A stretch of 64,000 nucleotides of DNA, from positions 124,001 through 188,000 of the forward strand of contig NZ_WJNG01000004.1 of NCBI RefSeq assembly GCF_009649745.1. The letters run 5' to 3'. The notes beneath the pieces are model-generated. The model had not been told where the DNA came from. It made no database searches and saw only the letters and a list, made by a program, of their open reading frames with translations. This DNA is from Aquibacillus halophilus (GTDB lineage Bacteria; Bacillota; Bacilli; Bacillales; Amphibacillaceae). This document shows, one piece after another, positions 35,822 through 44,701 of the stretch (the first letter of the stretch is position 1; each line of letters opens with the position of its first letter). The position numbers were made by a program, and so were the translations under genes.

Positions 35822-36677
35822 TCAAGCTGCTAGATTACGACAAAAGATTGAAATGTTACGTGGGCATAGACAAGCCAAAACAATCGCAATCGTTAGCGGA
35901 AAAGGAGGAGTAGGAAAGTCTAATTTTGCAATTAACTTTTCATTGGGATTAACAAGACACCATAAAAAAGTTTTAATTTTTGACTTAGATATTGGTATGG
36001 GTAATATCGACATTTTATTAGGTTTAACTCCAAAGCATTCAATAGTAAATATGTTTGACGAGCATTTATCGATAAAAGATATAGTTGAATCAGGTCCAAA
36101 CTCGTTGTCCTATATTGCAGCTGGTTCAGGACTATCTGATATTTTTACAATGGATGAAGAAAAATTTGAATATTTCCTTAATCAATTAGAAGAATTAATT
36201 AATAGTTATGATTATATTATTTTTGACATGGGCGCGGGAATATCGCAAGGAACTCTATTTTATATGCTTGCTGCCGATGAATGTATTGTTATTACTACTC
36301 CAGAGCCAACAAGTTTAACAGATGCCTACGCGATGATTAAACATATATCAAATAAGAGTGCAGAATTACCACTATCATTATTAGTAAATCGTGCTTATGA
36401 TCGAAAAAGTGGTCAAAATACATTGGAAAGATTGCAACAGGTAGTTTTAAAATTTCTCGAAAAAGAAATATCACTACTTGGGGTATTACCAGAAGATAAA
36501 ACTGTTTTCAAAGCAGTAAGCAGTCAAACACCTTTTGTACTTTATGATTCAAATGCACTTGTGTCCTTAGCGATGAATCAAATCGTAGATCAATATGTTA
36601 ATAACAAAATAGATGTTGGAAAGAAAGTCCCCTTTTCATTTATAAGAAAGCTAAAACAATTCATAAAAGAGAGGTAG
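35814..36677 (+). CDS. flhG: Flagellar number regulator FlhG (YlxH), MinD-like ATPase
   Basis: FlhG is a ParA/MinD-type ATPase that stimulates FlhF and contacts the C ring. An N-terminal activating segment (DQAARLRQKIEMLR) precedes the deviant Walker A IVSGKGGVGKSNFAINF. FDLDIGMGNIDILLG and the membrane-binding C-terminal helix (FIRKLKQFIKER) follow. The ATG at 35814 gives 287 residues. Confidence 0.96.
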   Translation: MSDQAARLRQKIEMLRGHRQAKTIAIVSGKGGVGKSNFAINFSLGLTRHHKKVLIFDLDIGMGNIDILLGLTPKHSIVNMFDEHLSIKDIVESGPNSLSYIAAGSGLSDIFTMDEEKFEYFLNQLEELINSYDYIIFDMGAGISQGTLFYMLAADECIVITTPEPTSLTDAYAMIKHISNKSAELPLSLLVNRAYDRKSGQNTLERLQQVVLKFLEKEISLLGVLPEDKTVFKAVSSQTPFVLYDSNALVSLAMNQIVDQYVNNKIDVGKKVPFSFIRKLKQFIKER

Positions 36678-36683
36678 ACTATC

Positions 36684-37763
36684 ATGAAAGAAATTAAAGT
36701 TTTAGTGGTAGATGATTCAGCTTTTATGAGAAAAGTAATCTCTGATATCTTAAATTCCAGCCCGGAAATTAATGTGATAGGCACGGCAAAAAATGGTGAA
36801 GATGCACTAATTAAATTAAAACAATTATCACCTGATGTACTTACTTTGGATGTGGAAATGCCGATTATGAATGGTATTTCTACATTAAATATAATCATGA
36901 GGGAGATGCCACTTCCTGTGATTATGTTGTCCAGTTTAACGAAAGAAGGAACTGATAAAACAATTCAAGCGATGTCACTTGGTGCTGTTGATTTTATCAC
37001 CAAACCTTCGGGTCCAATCTCATTGGATATTGAAAAAGTTAAGGGTGAAATTATTGATAAGGTTATAGCCGCTAGTAAGACATCTATACATAAGTATGTA
37101 ACAAAGGGTGCTCAGTTAGAATCCAAGAACAAGAGTACGGATTTTAGGTTTCAAAACAATAGTTCAAGCATTGGTTCAAGTGGAGCCATTGTAGCAATTG
37201 GAACATCAACAGGAGGTCCGCGTGCACTCCAACAAGTTTTAACCAATTTACCTGAAGATTTTCCAGCACCAATAGTAGTTGTACAACATATGCCACCAGG
37301 ATTCACTAAATCGTTGTCAAACAGACTCAATACATTATCCAAGATTAAAATAAAAGAAGCTGTCGATGGTGAATTGCTTTTAAAGGGAACTGCATACATT
37401 GCTCCAGGTGGCTATCACCTAAGAGTGAAAGAGAGTGGAAAGTCCTTAACAGCTCACGTTTCTCAAGATCTTCCTAGAAATGGTCATCAGCCTTCGGTAG
37501 ATGTGCTGTTTGAGTCGTTAGTAAAACAGCAAATGTTTCAAACTTATGCAGTAATTATGACTGGTATGGGTTCTGATGGAACAAAAGGAGCAAAAGCTTT
37601 AAAAGAAGTAAAAAGCGACACAGTTATCGTAGCCGAATCGGAGAAGTCCGCCATAGTTTATGGAATGCCACAAGCTGTGATAAAAACAAATTTAGTAGAT
37701 TACATCGAAGAGTTGGATAACATAAGTAGCTTACTGATAGACAAAATAAAAAATCAGAGGTGA
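36684..37763 (+). CDS. cheB: Chemotaxis methylesterase/deamidase CheB
   Basis: CheB removes methyl groups from chemoreceptors. The N-terminal receiver domain has phospho-acceptor Asp56 (LDVEMPIMNG). A Ser/Asn-rich linker leads to the esterase domain with AIGTSTGGPRALQQVL (catalytic Ser), VVQHMPPGFTKS (His) and MTGMGSDGTKGAKAL (Asp). It has 359 residues. It ends inside the ribosome binding site of cheA. Confidence 0.96.
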   Translation: MKEIKVLVVDDSAFMRKVISDILNSSPEINVIGTAKNGEDALIKLKQLSPDVLTLDVEMPIMNGISTLNIIMREMPLPVIMLSSLTKEGTDKTIQAMSLGAVDFITKPSGPISLDIEKVKGEIIDKVIAASKTSIHKYVTKGAQLESKNKSTDFRFQNNSSSIGSSGAIVAIGTSTGGPRALQQVLTNLPEDFPAPIVVVQHMPPGFTKSLSNRLNTLSKIKIKEAVDGELLLKGTAYIAPGGYHLRVKESGKSLTAHVSQDLPRNGHQPSVDVLFESLVKQQMFQTYAVIMTGMGSDGTKGAKALKEVKSDTVIVAESEKSAIVYGMPQAVIKTNLVDYIEELDNISSLLIDKIKNQR

Positions 37764-37767
37764 TGTT

Positions 37768-39810
37768 ATGGAAATGAATGAATATCTTGAGGTATTTATT
37801 GAGGAAAGTAAAGAACACATTCAATCGTTAAACAACCATTTATTAGTCTTAGAAAAGAATCCTTCTAGCATGGAAATAATAAACGAGATATTTAGATCAG
37901 CACATACATTAAAGGGGATGTCCGCTACCATGGGTTATAAAGATTTAGCAAATCTAACCCATAAAATGGAAAACGTTTTGGATGCAGTTAGAAATAAGCA
38001 ACTTGTAATTAATTCTGACATTCTAGACGTAGTTTTAAATGCGGTTGATCATTTGGAAGCGATGGTAATAGATATCGCAAATGGTGGAGATGGTAAGTGT
38101 AATGTCGAATCATTAGTGGCTAAGCTAGATTTGATTGAAAATGGAGAAACAATTGTTCAAGACAAATCTGATTCTAATGAAATGGATAGTAGTCAAAACT
38201 ATAATAGTAGCATCGTTAATACTTTAGATGAATTTGAGATTACGATATTACAAGAATCGGAAGAAAAAAACTATTCTAATTTACAAATAACTATTAAATT
38301 AAGAGAAGACTGTTTATTGAAGGCTGCTCGTGTGTACATGGTTTTTGAAGTTCTAGAGCAGATTGGTGAAGTAATTAAATCTGTCCCAACTGTAACTGCA
38401 CTAGAGGAAGAAAAATTCGAACATGAATTCACAGTTTTGTTAGTGACAAAAGAAAAAACAGAGCATATCAAAAAGAAAATAATGAAAGTTTCAGAAGTTG
38501 ATCTAGTTACCATTGTATCGTTTTCTGTTGAAGGTATAAAAAAACAAGTAAAACAAGCAAGTGGACAAATACATCAAAGTGCAGAAAATAGTCAGCTTGA
38601 AGTAGCATCAACGTTAGAAATAACGGCTGAGAACAACACAAGCAATAGTAAAACAGTAATAAATAACAAAACAATTCGAGTGAATATTGACCGTTTAGAT
38701 GCCTTAATGAATCTATTTGAAGAGCTTGTAATAGATAGAGGTAGACTAGAGCAGATTTCAGATCAATTAAAACATGTTGAATTACAAGAGACTGTCGAAC
38801 GTATGACTAGAATCTCAGGTGACTTACAAACAATTATATTAAATATGCGGATGGTTCCTGTTGATCAAGTATTTAACAGATTTCCTCGAATGGTAAGACA
38901 ATTGGCTAAGGACCTAGCTAAGGAAATACGAATTGTAGTTAATGGAGCAGATACTGAATTGGATCGAACCGTTATAGATGAAATCGGGGATCCATTAGTC
39001 CATCTAATTCGAAATGCTATTGATCATGGTATTGAATCTCCTGAAGTTAGGAAAAAAAATGGCAAATCACCAGAAGGATTACTAGAATTAAATGCCTATC
39101 ATAGTGGAAATCACGTCTTTATTGAAATCTCAGATGATGGTGCCGGGATTAGCAAAGAAAAAGTGATAAACAAAGCAATTTCAAATGGAGTAATAACTAG
39201 TGATCAAGCGAGTCAACTAAGTGACAAACAGGTCTATCAGCTAATTCTTGAAAGTGGATTCTCTACTGCTGAAACAATTTCAGATGTTTCCGGACGCGGG
39301 GTTGGACTGGATGTAGTTAAAAATACGATTGAGTCCCTAGGTGGCAATGTATCAATAGAATCTGAGTTAGGAAAAGGTTCAGTATTCTCTATTCAATTAC
39401 CTTTAACACTATCAATAATATCTGTTCTTTTAGTTGAGGTAGAAAAAGAAAAATACGCTATACCATTATCTTCCATTATTGAAACGGCTATTGTTGATAA
39501 GTCCGAAATTTTAAGTGCTCATAACAAGAAGGTAATTGATTTCCGAGGCAAAGTAGTGCCTTTAATCTCTATTAAGGAAGTTTTTGATGTTCCAAGAACA
39601 ATGGAAAAAGACGAGTTTTATTCAATTGTTATCATTAGAAAAGGTGACAAGATGGCTGGGTTAATTGTTGGCACATTTATTGGTCAACAAGAAGTAGTTC
39701 TCAAATCACTTGGTGACTATTTGACTAATGTTTTTGCTATATCAGGTGCAACAATTCTTGGTGATGGACAAGTAGCACTTATTATTGATACAAATTCTCT
39801 AATTAAATAA
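37768..39810 (+). CDS. cheA: Chemotaxis histidine kinase CheA
   Basis: CheA is the receptor-coupled kinase that phosphorylates CheY and CheB. P1 carries His46 (RSAHTLKGMSATMG). P2 lies at about 145-255 and P3 at about 300-365 (RVNIDRLDALMNLFEELVID). P4 has the N box HLIRNAIDHGIE and the G boxes DDGAGIS and GRGVGLDVV. P5 is the CheW-like end. It has 680 residues. The GAGGTGATG site overlaps the cheB stop. Confidence 0.97.
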   Translation: MEMNEYLEVFIEESKEHIQSLNNHLLVLEKNPSSMEIINEIFRSAHTLKGMSATMGYKDLANLTHKMENVLDAVRNKQLVINSDILDVVLNAVDHLEAMVIDIANGGDGKCNVESLVAKLDLIENGETIVQDKSDSNEMDSSQNYNSSIVNTLDEFEITILQESEEKNYSNLQITIKLREDCLLKAARVYMVFEVLEQIGEVIKSVPTVTALEEEKFEHEFTVLLVTKEKTEHIKKKIMKVSEVDLVTIVSFSVEGIKKQVKQASGQIHQSAENSQLEVASTLEITAENNTSNSKTVINNKTIRVNIDRLDALMNLFEELVIDRGRLEQISDQLKHVELQETVERMTRISGDLQTIILNMRMVPVDQVFNRFPRMVRQLAKDLAKEIRIVVNGADTELDRTVIDEIGDPLVHLIRNAIDHGIESPEVRKKNGKSPEGLLELNAYHSGNHVFIEISDDGAGISKEKVINKAISNGVITSDQASQLSDKQVYQLILESGFSTAETISDVSGRGVGLDVVKNTIESLGGNVSIESELGKGSVFSIQLPLTLSIISVLLVEVEKEKYAIPLSSIIETAIVDKSEILSAHNKKVIDFRGKVVPLISIKEVFDVPRTMEKDEFYSIVIIRKGDKMAGLIVGTFIGQQEVVLKSLGDYLTNVFAISGATILGDGQVALIIDTNSLIK

Positions 39811-39822
39811 GGAGGCTTTCCA

Positions 39823-40296
39823 ATGACTGAAGTAAATGATCAAGAAATTAAAGCGATTATTTTCCAATTGAAGAATGAGGAGTATGCAATTTCCGTTCAG
39901 CAAGTAGGTTCCATTGAAAGAATGCAGCATATTACTAGAGTCCCTCAAACATCAGAATTCGTTAAAGGGGTTATTAACCTGAGGGGCGTAGTAACACCTA
40001 TTATCGATTTAAGAAAACGTTTCGGTATTGAAGAATCAGAATTTACTGACAGTACTAGAATTATTATCGTCTATATTGATGGTTTGGAAGTGGGGCTTAT
40101 TGTTGATGCCGCATACGATGTAATCGATATTCCACAATCAGCTATCGAACCTCCACCAGAAGTTATCGGTACAGTAGATGTTGATTATATCGAGGGCGTT
40201 GCCAAAGTTGATTCGCGTTTGCTTATTCTATTGAATATGAAAGAGGTACTCTCAAGTAAAGAAGTAAAAATATTAAAAAGTGTTGAGAATAGTTAA
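39823..40296 (+). CDS. cheW: Chemotaxis coupling protein CheW
   Basis: CheW links receptors to CheA. It is a single CheW domain of 157 residues with the conserved core FVKGVINLRGVVTPIIDLRKRF and GLIVDAAYDVIDIP. The AAGGAGG site is well placed. cheC follows after 1 bp. Confidence 0.96.
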   Translation: MTEVNDQEIKAIIFQLKNEEYAISVQQVGSIERMQHITRVPQTSEFVKGVINLRGVVTPIIDLRKRFGIEESEFTDSTRIIIVYIDGLEVGLIVDAAYDVIDIPQSAIEPPPEVIGTVDVDYIEGVAKVDSRLLILLNMKEVLSSKEVKILKSVENS

Positions 40297-40297
40297 C

Positions 40298-40933
40298 ATG
40301 TCTTTCATAGAAAATCTGACAAGTTATCAATTGGATATTCTCAAAGAAATCGGCAATATTGGATCTGGAAACGCTGCAACTTCTTTATCAAAGCTCCTAA
40401 ACCGACCGATTGACATGGAAGTTCCTTCTGTCCGAGTGTTGAGTTTCGATGAAACGATGGAGATTGTCGGTGGCCCAGATGAAACAATTGTTTCTGTATT
40501 TCTGAGGATTCAAGGTGATGCTCCTGGTAGTATGTTTTTTGTATTATCACCAGGGCAAGCGGAGCAATTTGTACATCAAATTACAGGTAATACAGATTTT
40601 TCTTTTGCTTCTCCACCGTTTGAAGAAATGGGATTATCTGTCCTCCATGAAGTCGGGAATATTCTTGCGGGAACTTATTTATCAGCATTATCTGATTTTA
40701 CTAAAATTAACATGCAACCGTCAGTACCTGCTTTAAATATTGATATGGCCGGTGCTATTCTGTCGCAAGGATTGATGGAATTATCCCGAGAAAGTGATTA
40801 TGCGATCATCATTGATACTACATTTAATGACAATGATAAAAACAATGCCCAGATACAAGGACATTTCTTTTTGTTACCAGATCCGGAGTCATTTGAGAAA
40901 ATTTTTGTATCCTTAGGTGTTCAGGACCAATGA
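40298..40933 (+). CDS. cheC: CheY-P phosphatase CheC
   Basis: CheC dephosphorylates CheY-P and controls CheD. Two active-site-type helices are visible: LKEIGNIGSGNAATSLSKLL (Glu17, Asn20) and LHEVGNILAGTYLSALSDF. The ATG at 40298 gives 211 residues (B. subtilis 209) but has only a weak ribosome binding site, so coupling to cheW, which stops at 40296, is likely. It overlaps cheD by 4 bp. Confidence 0.95.
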   Translation: MSFIENLTSYQLDILKEIGNIGSGNAATSLSKLLNRPIDMEVPSVRVLSFDETMEIVGGPDETIVSVFLRIQGDAPGSMFFVLSPGQAEQFVHQITGNTDFSFASPPFEEMGLSVLHEVGNILAGTYLSALSDFTKINMQPSVPALNIDMAGAILSQGLMELSRESDYAIIIDTTFNDNDKNNAQIQGHFFLLPDPESFEKIFVSLGVQDQ

Positions 40934-41427
40934 ATATAACAAATAATATAGTAAAAGTAGGAATTGCAGATATGAAGATGGTTGAGGCCCCAGAGGTTAT
41001 AAGAACTTCAGGTTTGGGTTCTTGTGTAGGGGTCGTTGTTTATGATCTTTCTCTAAAGATTGCAGGTATGGCACATGTAATGTTGCCAGATTCAAATCTA
41101 TCTAAGAGAGAAAATTTAAATGAACTAAAATATGCTGATACAGCTATCGACATTTTGTATAGCACGATTATTGACAACGGAGCTAGAAAATTTGCATTGA
41201 AAGCTAAGATTGCTGGTGGAGCCCAGATGTTTTCATTTAATTCTACTAAAGATGTCTTACGAGTTGGAAATAGAAATATTGAAGCCGTTATCGAAAGGTT
41301 AAATAAGCATCGAATTCCAATCATATCCAGTGACACAGGTGGTAATAGTGGTCGAACGATAGAGTTTGATCCGTCGACAGGTGTCTTGAAAATTAAGACA
41401 GTCAATACTGGTGAAACGGAAATATAG
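40930..41427 (+). CDS. cheD: Chemoreceptor glutamine deamidase CheD
   Basis: CheD deamidates receptor glutamines and forms a complex with CheC. Catalytic residues Cys32 (GLGSCVGV) and His49 (GMAHVMLPDS) and Thr26 keep the family spacing. It has 165 residues. The start overlaps the cheC stop (ATGA). Confidence 0.96.
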   Translation: MNITNNIVKVGIADMKMVEAPEVIRTSGLGSCVGVVVYDLSLKIAGMAHVMLPDSNLSKRENLNELKYADTAIDILYSTIIDNGARKFALKAKIAGGAQMFSFNSTKDVLRVGNRNIEAVIERLNKHRIPIISSDTGGNSGRTIEFDPSTGVLKIKTVNTGETEI

Positions 41428-41472
41428 AGTGATGCTAGTAATAAGGATAAGCAAGACAAAGAGGTGATTAAT

Positions 41473-42234
41473 ATGTCCAAATCAACAACTGTATATGATC
41501 AACACCTATGGGACAACTGGATAAAAAATAAAGATAATGAAGCTGCTGACCAACTTATTAAAAAGTATTTTTATTTAGTTAATTATCATGTTCAACGTAT
41601 TGCAATTCATTTACCTAGCAGTGTAAGTAAAGATGATATAACTAGTTTAGGTTTATTTGGTCTTTATGACGCACTTAATAAGTTTGAACCTAGTAGAGAT
41701 TTGAAGTTTGATACCTACGCCTCATTTCGCATTCGAGGTGCTATTATGGATGGGTTGCGAAAAGAAGATTGGCTTCCAAGGTCTATCCGTGACAAGGCAA
41801 AAACCATTGAGCGGGCTTCACAATCATTAGAGCAGCAGTTACAGCGTCAACCAACATCCGAAGAAATAGGAGTAGTAGTTGGTCTATCGGCGAAGAGTGT
41901 AGAAGAGGTTGTTAAGGATACTTTGTTTGTTAATGTATTATCTATCGAGGAAAAACCGAAGAGTTCTCATGAGGATTATAAAGAGGGAATTGGCTACCAT
42001 ATACCAAGTGATCCTAGTAATAGTCCAGAACATCACATCTTAAAAGCGGAAAATATTCAGGATATGGAAGCTGCAATTAAAGCTTTAAATGAGAATGAAC
42101 AGATGGTAGTTAGTTTATTTTATAAGGAGGAGCTCACTCTTACAGAAATTGGTCATGTCCTAGACCTAACTACTTCACGTATTTCCCAAATACATAAACG
42201 AGCAATATTCAAACTAAGAAAGCAGTTGTCCTAA
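41473..42234 (+). CDS. sigD: Flagellar sigma factor sigma-D
   Basis: Sigma-D directs late flagellar, chemotaxis and autolysin genes. Region 2 is DDITSLGLFGLYDALNKFEP with FDTYASFRIRGAIMDGLRKEDW. Region 3 is SIRDKAKTIERASQSLEQQL. Region 4 has LTEIGHVLDLTTSRISQIHKRA. The ATG at 41473 follows GAGGTGA and gives 253 residues (B. subtilis 254). An in-frame GTG at 41464 lies inside the binding site. The anti-sigma gene flgM is not in this window. Confidence 0.97.
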   Translation: MSKSTTVYDQHLWDNWIKNKDNEAADQLIKKYFYLVNYHVQRIAIHLPSSVSKDDITSLGLFGLYDALNKFEPSRDLKFDTYASFRIRGAIMDGLRKEDWLPRSIRDKAKTIERASQSLEQQLQRQPTSEEIGVVVGLSAKSVEEVVKDTLFVNVLSIEEKPKSSHEDYKEGIGYHIPSDPSNSPEHHILKAENIQDMEAAIKALNENEQMVVSLFYKEELTLTEIGHVLDLTTSRISQIHKRAIFKLRKQLS

Positions 42235-42308
42235 CTCTTAGCTAATAATTTAGACGGTCGATAGCTAATATCTCTTAAACTAAAATTGTAAACAGAGGGG
42301 ATAGCTTG

Positions 42309-43676
42309 ATGGAGCAATTTGATAATTGGTTTGATTTAATTATCTCAAAAGATCTTATGACTGTATCGATAAATTGTAAAGAGGATTGTCCTATAGATTT
42401 TGACTGCAGTAAAGAAGATTTAATCCGGTATCTGGTGTCCAAAAAGATTAAGTATGGAATTATTGATGAGGAATTAACTAGATTACTAGATGCAAACAAG
42501 ACTTTACAAGATTCAATAACAATAGTAAAAGGTAAGCCTCCCGAAAAAGGTATGGATGGTTTCATTCACTACATCGGTGAGCAAAGTATTAGGATAGAAC
42601 AAGAAAAAAAGAAAAGCTTTAGAGATGTAACAAAGATACCATCCGTTAAAGAAGGAGAAAAGCTAGCATACATTACCAATGCTACCGCTGGTGAAAAGGG
42701 GATTAACATACTAGGTGAAATTGTTGATCCAATCCCAGGAAAACCTTTAAAAATAAGAGCGGGGAAAAATGTAAGATTTGATGAACAAGAAAACACATTT
42801 TTTGCAACTGCTAATGGACAACTAAGTTTCGGTGAAAAAGTAATTCATGTTCATCCATTGTTTGAAATTAAAGGAGATTTGAGTCTGAAAACAGGAAACC
42901 TAGATTTTGTTGGATCGGTGACTATCTATGGAAATGTTCCAACAGGGTATTCTGTAAAAGCAGAAGGTGATGTTAGGATTTTCGGATTGGTAGAAGCGGC
43001 TTATATTAAAGCGGGTGGTTCGGTTCAGATTTCTGAAGGAATTGCTGGGCTTAAGAAGGGAACCGTCCAAGCTGGACTTGATATTAAGATTGGTTATATC
43101 AATCAGGCAAAAATTGAGGCTGGTAGAGACATCATAGTAGAAAACTCTATTTTACATAGTGATTGTGTTGCGCAAAATAACATTAGATGTCAAAATGGTA
43201 ATATCATTGGTGGTATTTTGTCAGCTGGTAAGATTATTGAGGCAAAGGATATTGGTAATAAAATGAATACCAAAACCGACCTAGCTTTTGGGATCAACAC
43301 AAAACTAAAAGAACAAGAAAAAGAGTTGCATACTAGAAAAAAAGATCTTATAACCAATAAAATGAAGTTGGAGATTATCGGTAATAGTTTGACAGATAAA
43401 GAAAAATTGGGTCTATCTTCGAAAGAAAAGATTTTACTGTTAAAACAACGGCACTCAATGGAGAAAACATCGCTACAACTTGAAGAAGTAACTCAAGAAC
43501 TTGATCTATTAGAGGTGCAAATCGGTGACCTTGAAGGGATGAAATTAATTGTTAAAGGTCGTCTATATTCAAATGTTTATATTTCGTTCGGAAAATATCT
43601 AAGGAAAATTACTAAAACCAGACAATATGTAAGCGCTACGTTAAACAGCCGTGAAATAACAATTCAGTCGCTTTAA
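42309..43676 (+). CDS. FapA-family (DUF342) polymer-forming-like protein
   Basis: The 455-residue protein has the DUF342/FapA layout. The N-terminal mixed domain (about 1-165) includes GEKLAYITNATAGEKGINILGE. A right-handed beta-helix follows with short repeats (GDLSLKTGNLDFVGSVTIYG, AGRDIIVENSILHSDCVAQN). Then come a coiled coil (about 330-405) and a beta-rich end. A FapA-type gene is not present between sigD and swrB in B. subtilis but is seen here in other Bacillaceae. The function at this locus is unknown. The ATG at 42309 follows GAGGGGA. It is probably cotranscribed with sigD. Confidence 0.85.
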   Translation: MEQFDNWFDLIISKDLMTVSINCKEDCPIDFDCSKEDLIRYLVSKKIKYGIIDEELTRLLDANKTLQDSITIVKGKPPEKGMDGFIHYIGEQSIRIEQEKKKSFRDVTKIPSVKEGEKLAYITNATAGEKGINILGEIVDPIPGKPLKIRAGKNVRFDEQENTFFATANGQLSFGEKVIHVHPLFEIKGDLSLKTGNLDFVGSVTIYGNVPTGYSVKAEGDVRIFGLVEAAYIKAGGSVQISEGIAGLKKGTVQAGLDIKIGYINQAKIEAGRDIIVENSILHSDCVAQNNIRCQNGNIIGGILSAGKIIEAKDIGNKMNTKTDLAFGINTKLKEQEKELHTRKKDLITNKMKLEIIGNSLTDKEKLGLSSKEKILLLKQRHSMEKTSLQLEEVTQELDLLEVQIGDLEGMKLIVKGRLYSNVYISFGKYLRKITKTRQYVSATLNSREITIQSL

Positions 43677-43708
43677 AACTATTGACTCCGAGAAGGATGC
43701 GATGAAAA

Positions 43709-44008
43709 ATGAGTTGGAAATCGGTCGAAATGCAGGTGGCACTACCTAGAGTTCAAGATGCAGGTAAAATTCAAGAACAATTGCAGCAAAGAGGACAACT
43801 TCTTCAAGATACTATTTCAAACAATCAATTATTGACGGAAGAATTAAAACGAAAGAAAGTTAATGATTATAACCAAAAAGACAATGTAAATAACAAAAAA
43901 AAAGAGGATTCCAATAAGCAATATCGTGAGGGGCATGAACATTCCGAAGAGTCTGAGAACACCTCAGATCATCCTTTTTTGGGGAAACAAATCGATTTTA
44001 ACGGTTAA
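43709..44008 (+). CDS. Hypothetical protein between fapA-like gene and swrB
   Basis: I do not recognise a named family. The 99-residue product has an N-terminal stretch VEMQVALPRVQDAGKIQEQL, a short coiled coil, a Lys/Asn/Glu-rich hydrophilic middle and a C-terminal HPFLGKQIDF. It has no membrane segment or signal peptide. The ribosome binding site is weak (AGAAGGAT). Its place inside the operon, 32 bp after the DUF342 gene and 15 bp before swrB, suggests a motility-linked role, but that is inference. Confidence 0.7.
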   Translation: MSWKSVEMQVALPRVQDAGKIQEQLQQRGQLLQDTISNNQLLTEELKRKKVNDYNQKDNVNNKKKEDSNKQYREGHEHSEESENTSDHPFLGKQIDFNG

Positions 44009-44023
44009 AGGGGAGGGAATGCA

Positions 44024-44542
44024 GTGGTTTATCTTTTACTATTAATAAGTTTTCTTCTCCACATTATATTTTTTATCATACTAAAGTCATTCAATGATCG
44101 TATAAAACAATCTGTGGAATTGGAATCTATGCAAAAACAACATACAAAAGAAATTGAGGATTTACTATCAGTTTATTTGCTGGAGATAAAGGAAGAGAAT
44201 GATTCGTTGCTGAATGCAATAAATAATCAGGAATACCCGGAGGATGTTGAATTAACAAAGCCTTCCAAAATTGCTAGCATAAAGGGAAAGAATACAGCTT
44301 CAACTATGACTGGTGAAAAAACAACAATCCGACAATTATATCAATCAAAACAAGTCGACGAGACTTCATTATACACTCCTCCATCGATAGACGAGGTACA
44401 GGATACTGTTGAACAAACCATTTCCGGAAAGGTTTATACCTTATATAGTCAAGGTGATTCCATTGAAACTATCGCAAGAAAACTAGACTGCGGGAAGACG
44501 GAAATAGAATTAATGTTAAAATTCCATCGAAAAAACTCATAA
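44024..44542 (+). CDS. swrB: SwrB-like protein (YlxL)
   Basis: SwrB promotes FliP-dependent maturation of the flagellar export apparatus and swarming in B. subtilis. The 172-residue protein has an N-terminal membrane helix (about 2-20), a coiled-coil/linker region and a C-terminal helix-turn-helix-like end (YSQGDSIETIARKLDCGKTE and LMLKFHRK), the SwrB pattern. It starts with GTG after GGGAGGG. It is the last gene of the fla/che operon. No terminator lies between it and rpsB. Confidence 0.82.
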   Translation: MVYLLLLISFLLHIIFFIILKSFNDRIKQSVELESMQKQHTKEIEDLLSVYLLEIKEENDSLLNAINNQEYPEDVELTKPSKIASIKGKNTASTMTGEKTTIRQLYQSKQVDETSLYTPPSIDEVQDTVEQTISGKVYTLYSQGDSIETIARKLDCGKTEIELMLKFHRKNS

Positions 44543-44548
44543 TATTGC

Positions 44549-44577
44549 TTGATTGCTCTTATTCCATATGTTATATT
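44549..44577 (+). promoter_or_regulatory. Candidate sigma-A-type promoter for rpsB
   Basis: TTGATT (44549-44554), 17 bp, TATATT (44572-44577). The -35 box begins 7 bases after the swrB stop. Transcription would start near 44584 and give a leader of about 118 nt. Confidence 0.65.
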
Positions 44578-44613
44578 TACTTTTGGTGTTAATTACACAC
44601 GTTTGTGGATTAT

Positions 44614-44646
44614 GTAAGAGGTGCTAATCTATGTATTAGTTCTTAC
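44614..44646 (+). promoter_or_regulatory. Hairpin in the rpsB leader
   Basis: GTAAGA (44614-44619) pairs with TCTTAC (44641-44646) and CTAAT (44624-44628) with ATTAG (44635-44639), separated by an asymmetric internal loop (GGTG opposite T). Two purine-rich sites follow (CGGAGGAT and AGGAGG). The stem with an internal loop is the kind of shape used by ribosomal protein leaders, so autogenous control by S2 is a guess. Confidence 0.45.
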
Positions 44647-44701
44647 GTAAAGATGAAGCGAACGGAGGATAAAAAAACCAAAATACAGGAGGAAATTATT
44701 C

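Noticed and set aside
40515-40736. Plus-strand open frame of 73 codons inside cheC
   Set aside because: Out-of-frame shadow of a strongly conserved gene with no start signal.
42235-42300. Sigma-D -10-like GTCGATAG between sigD and the DUF342 gene
   Set aside because: No TAAA-type -35 at 15-16 bp spacing.
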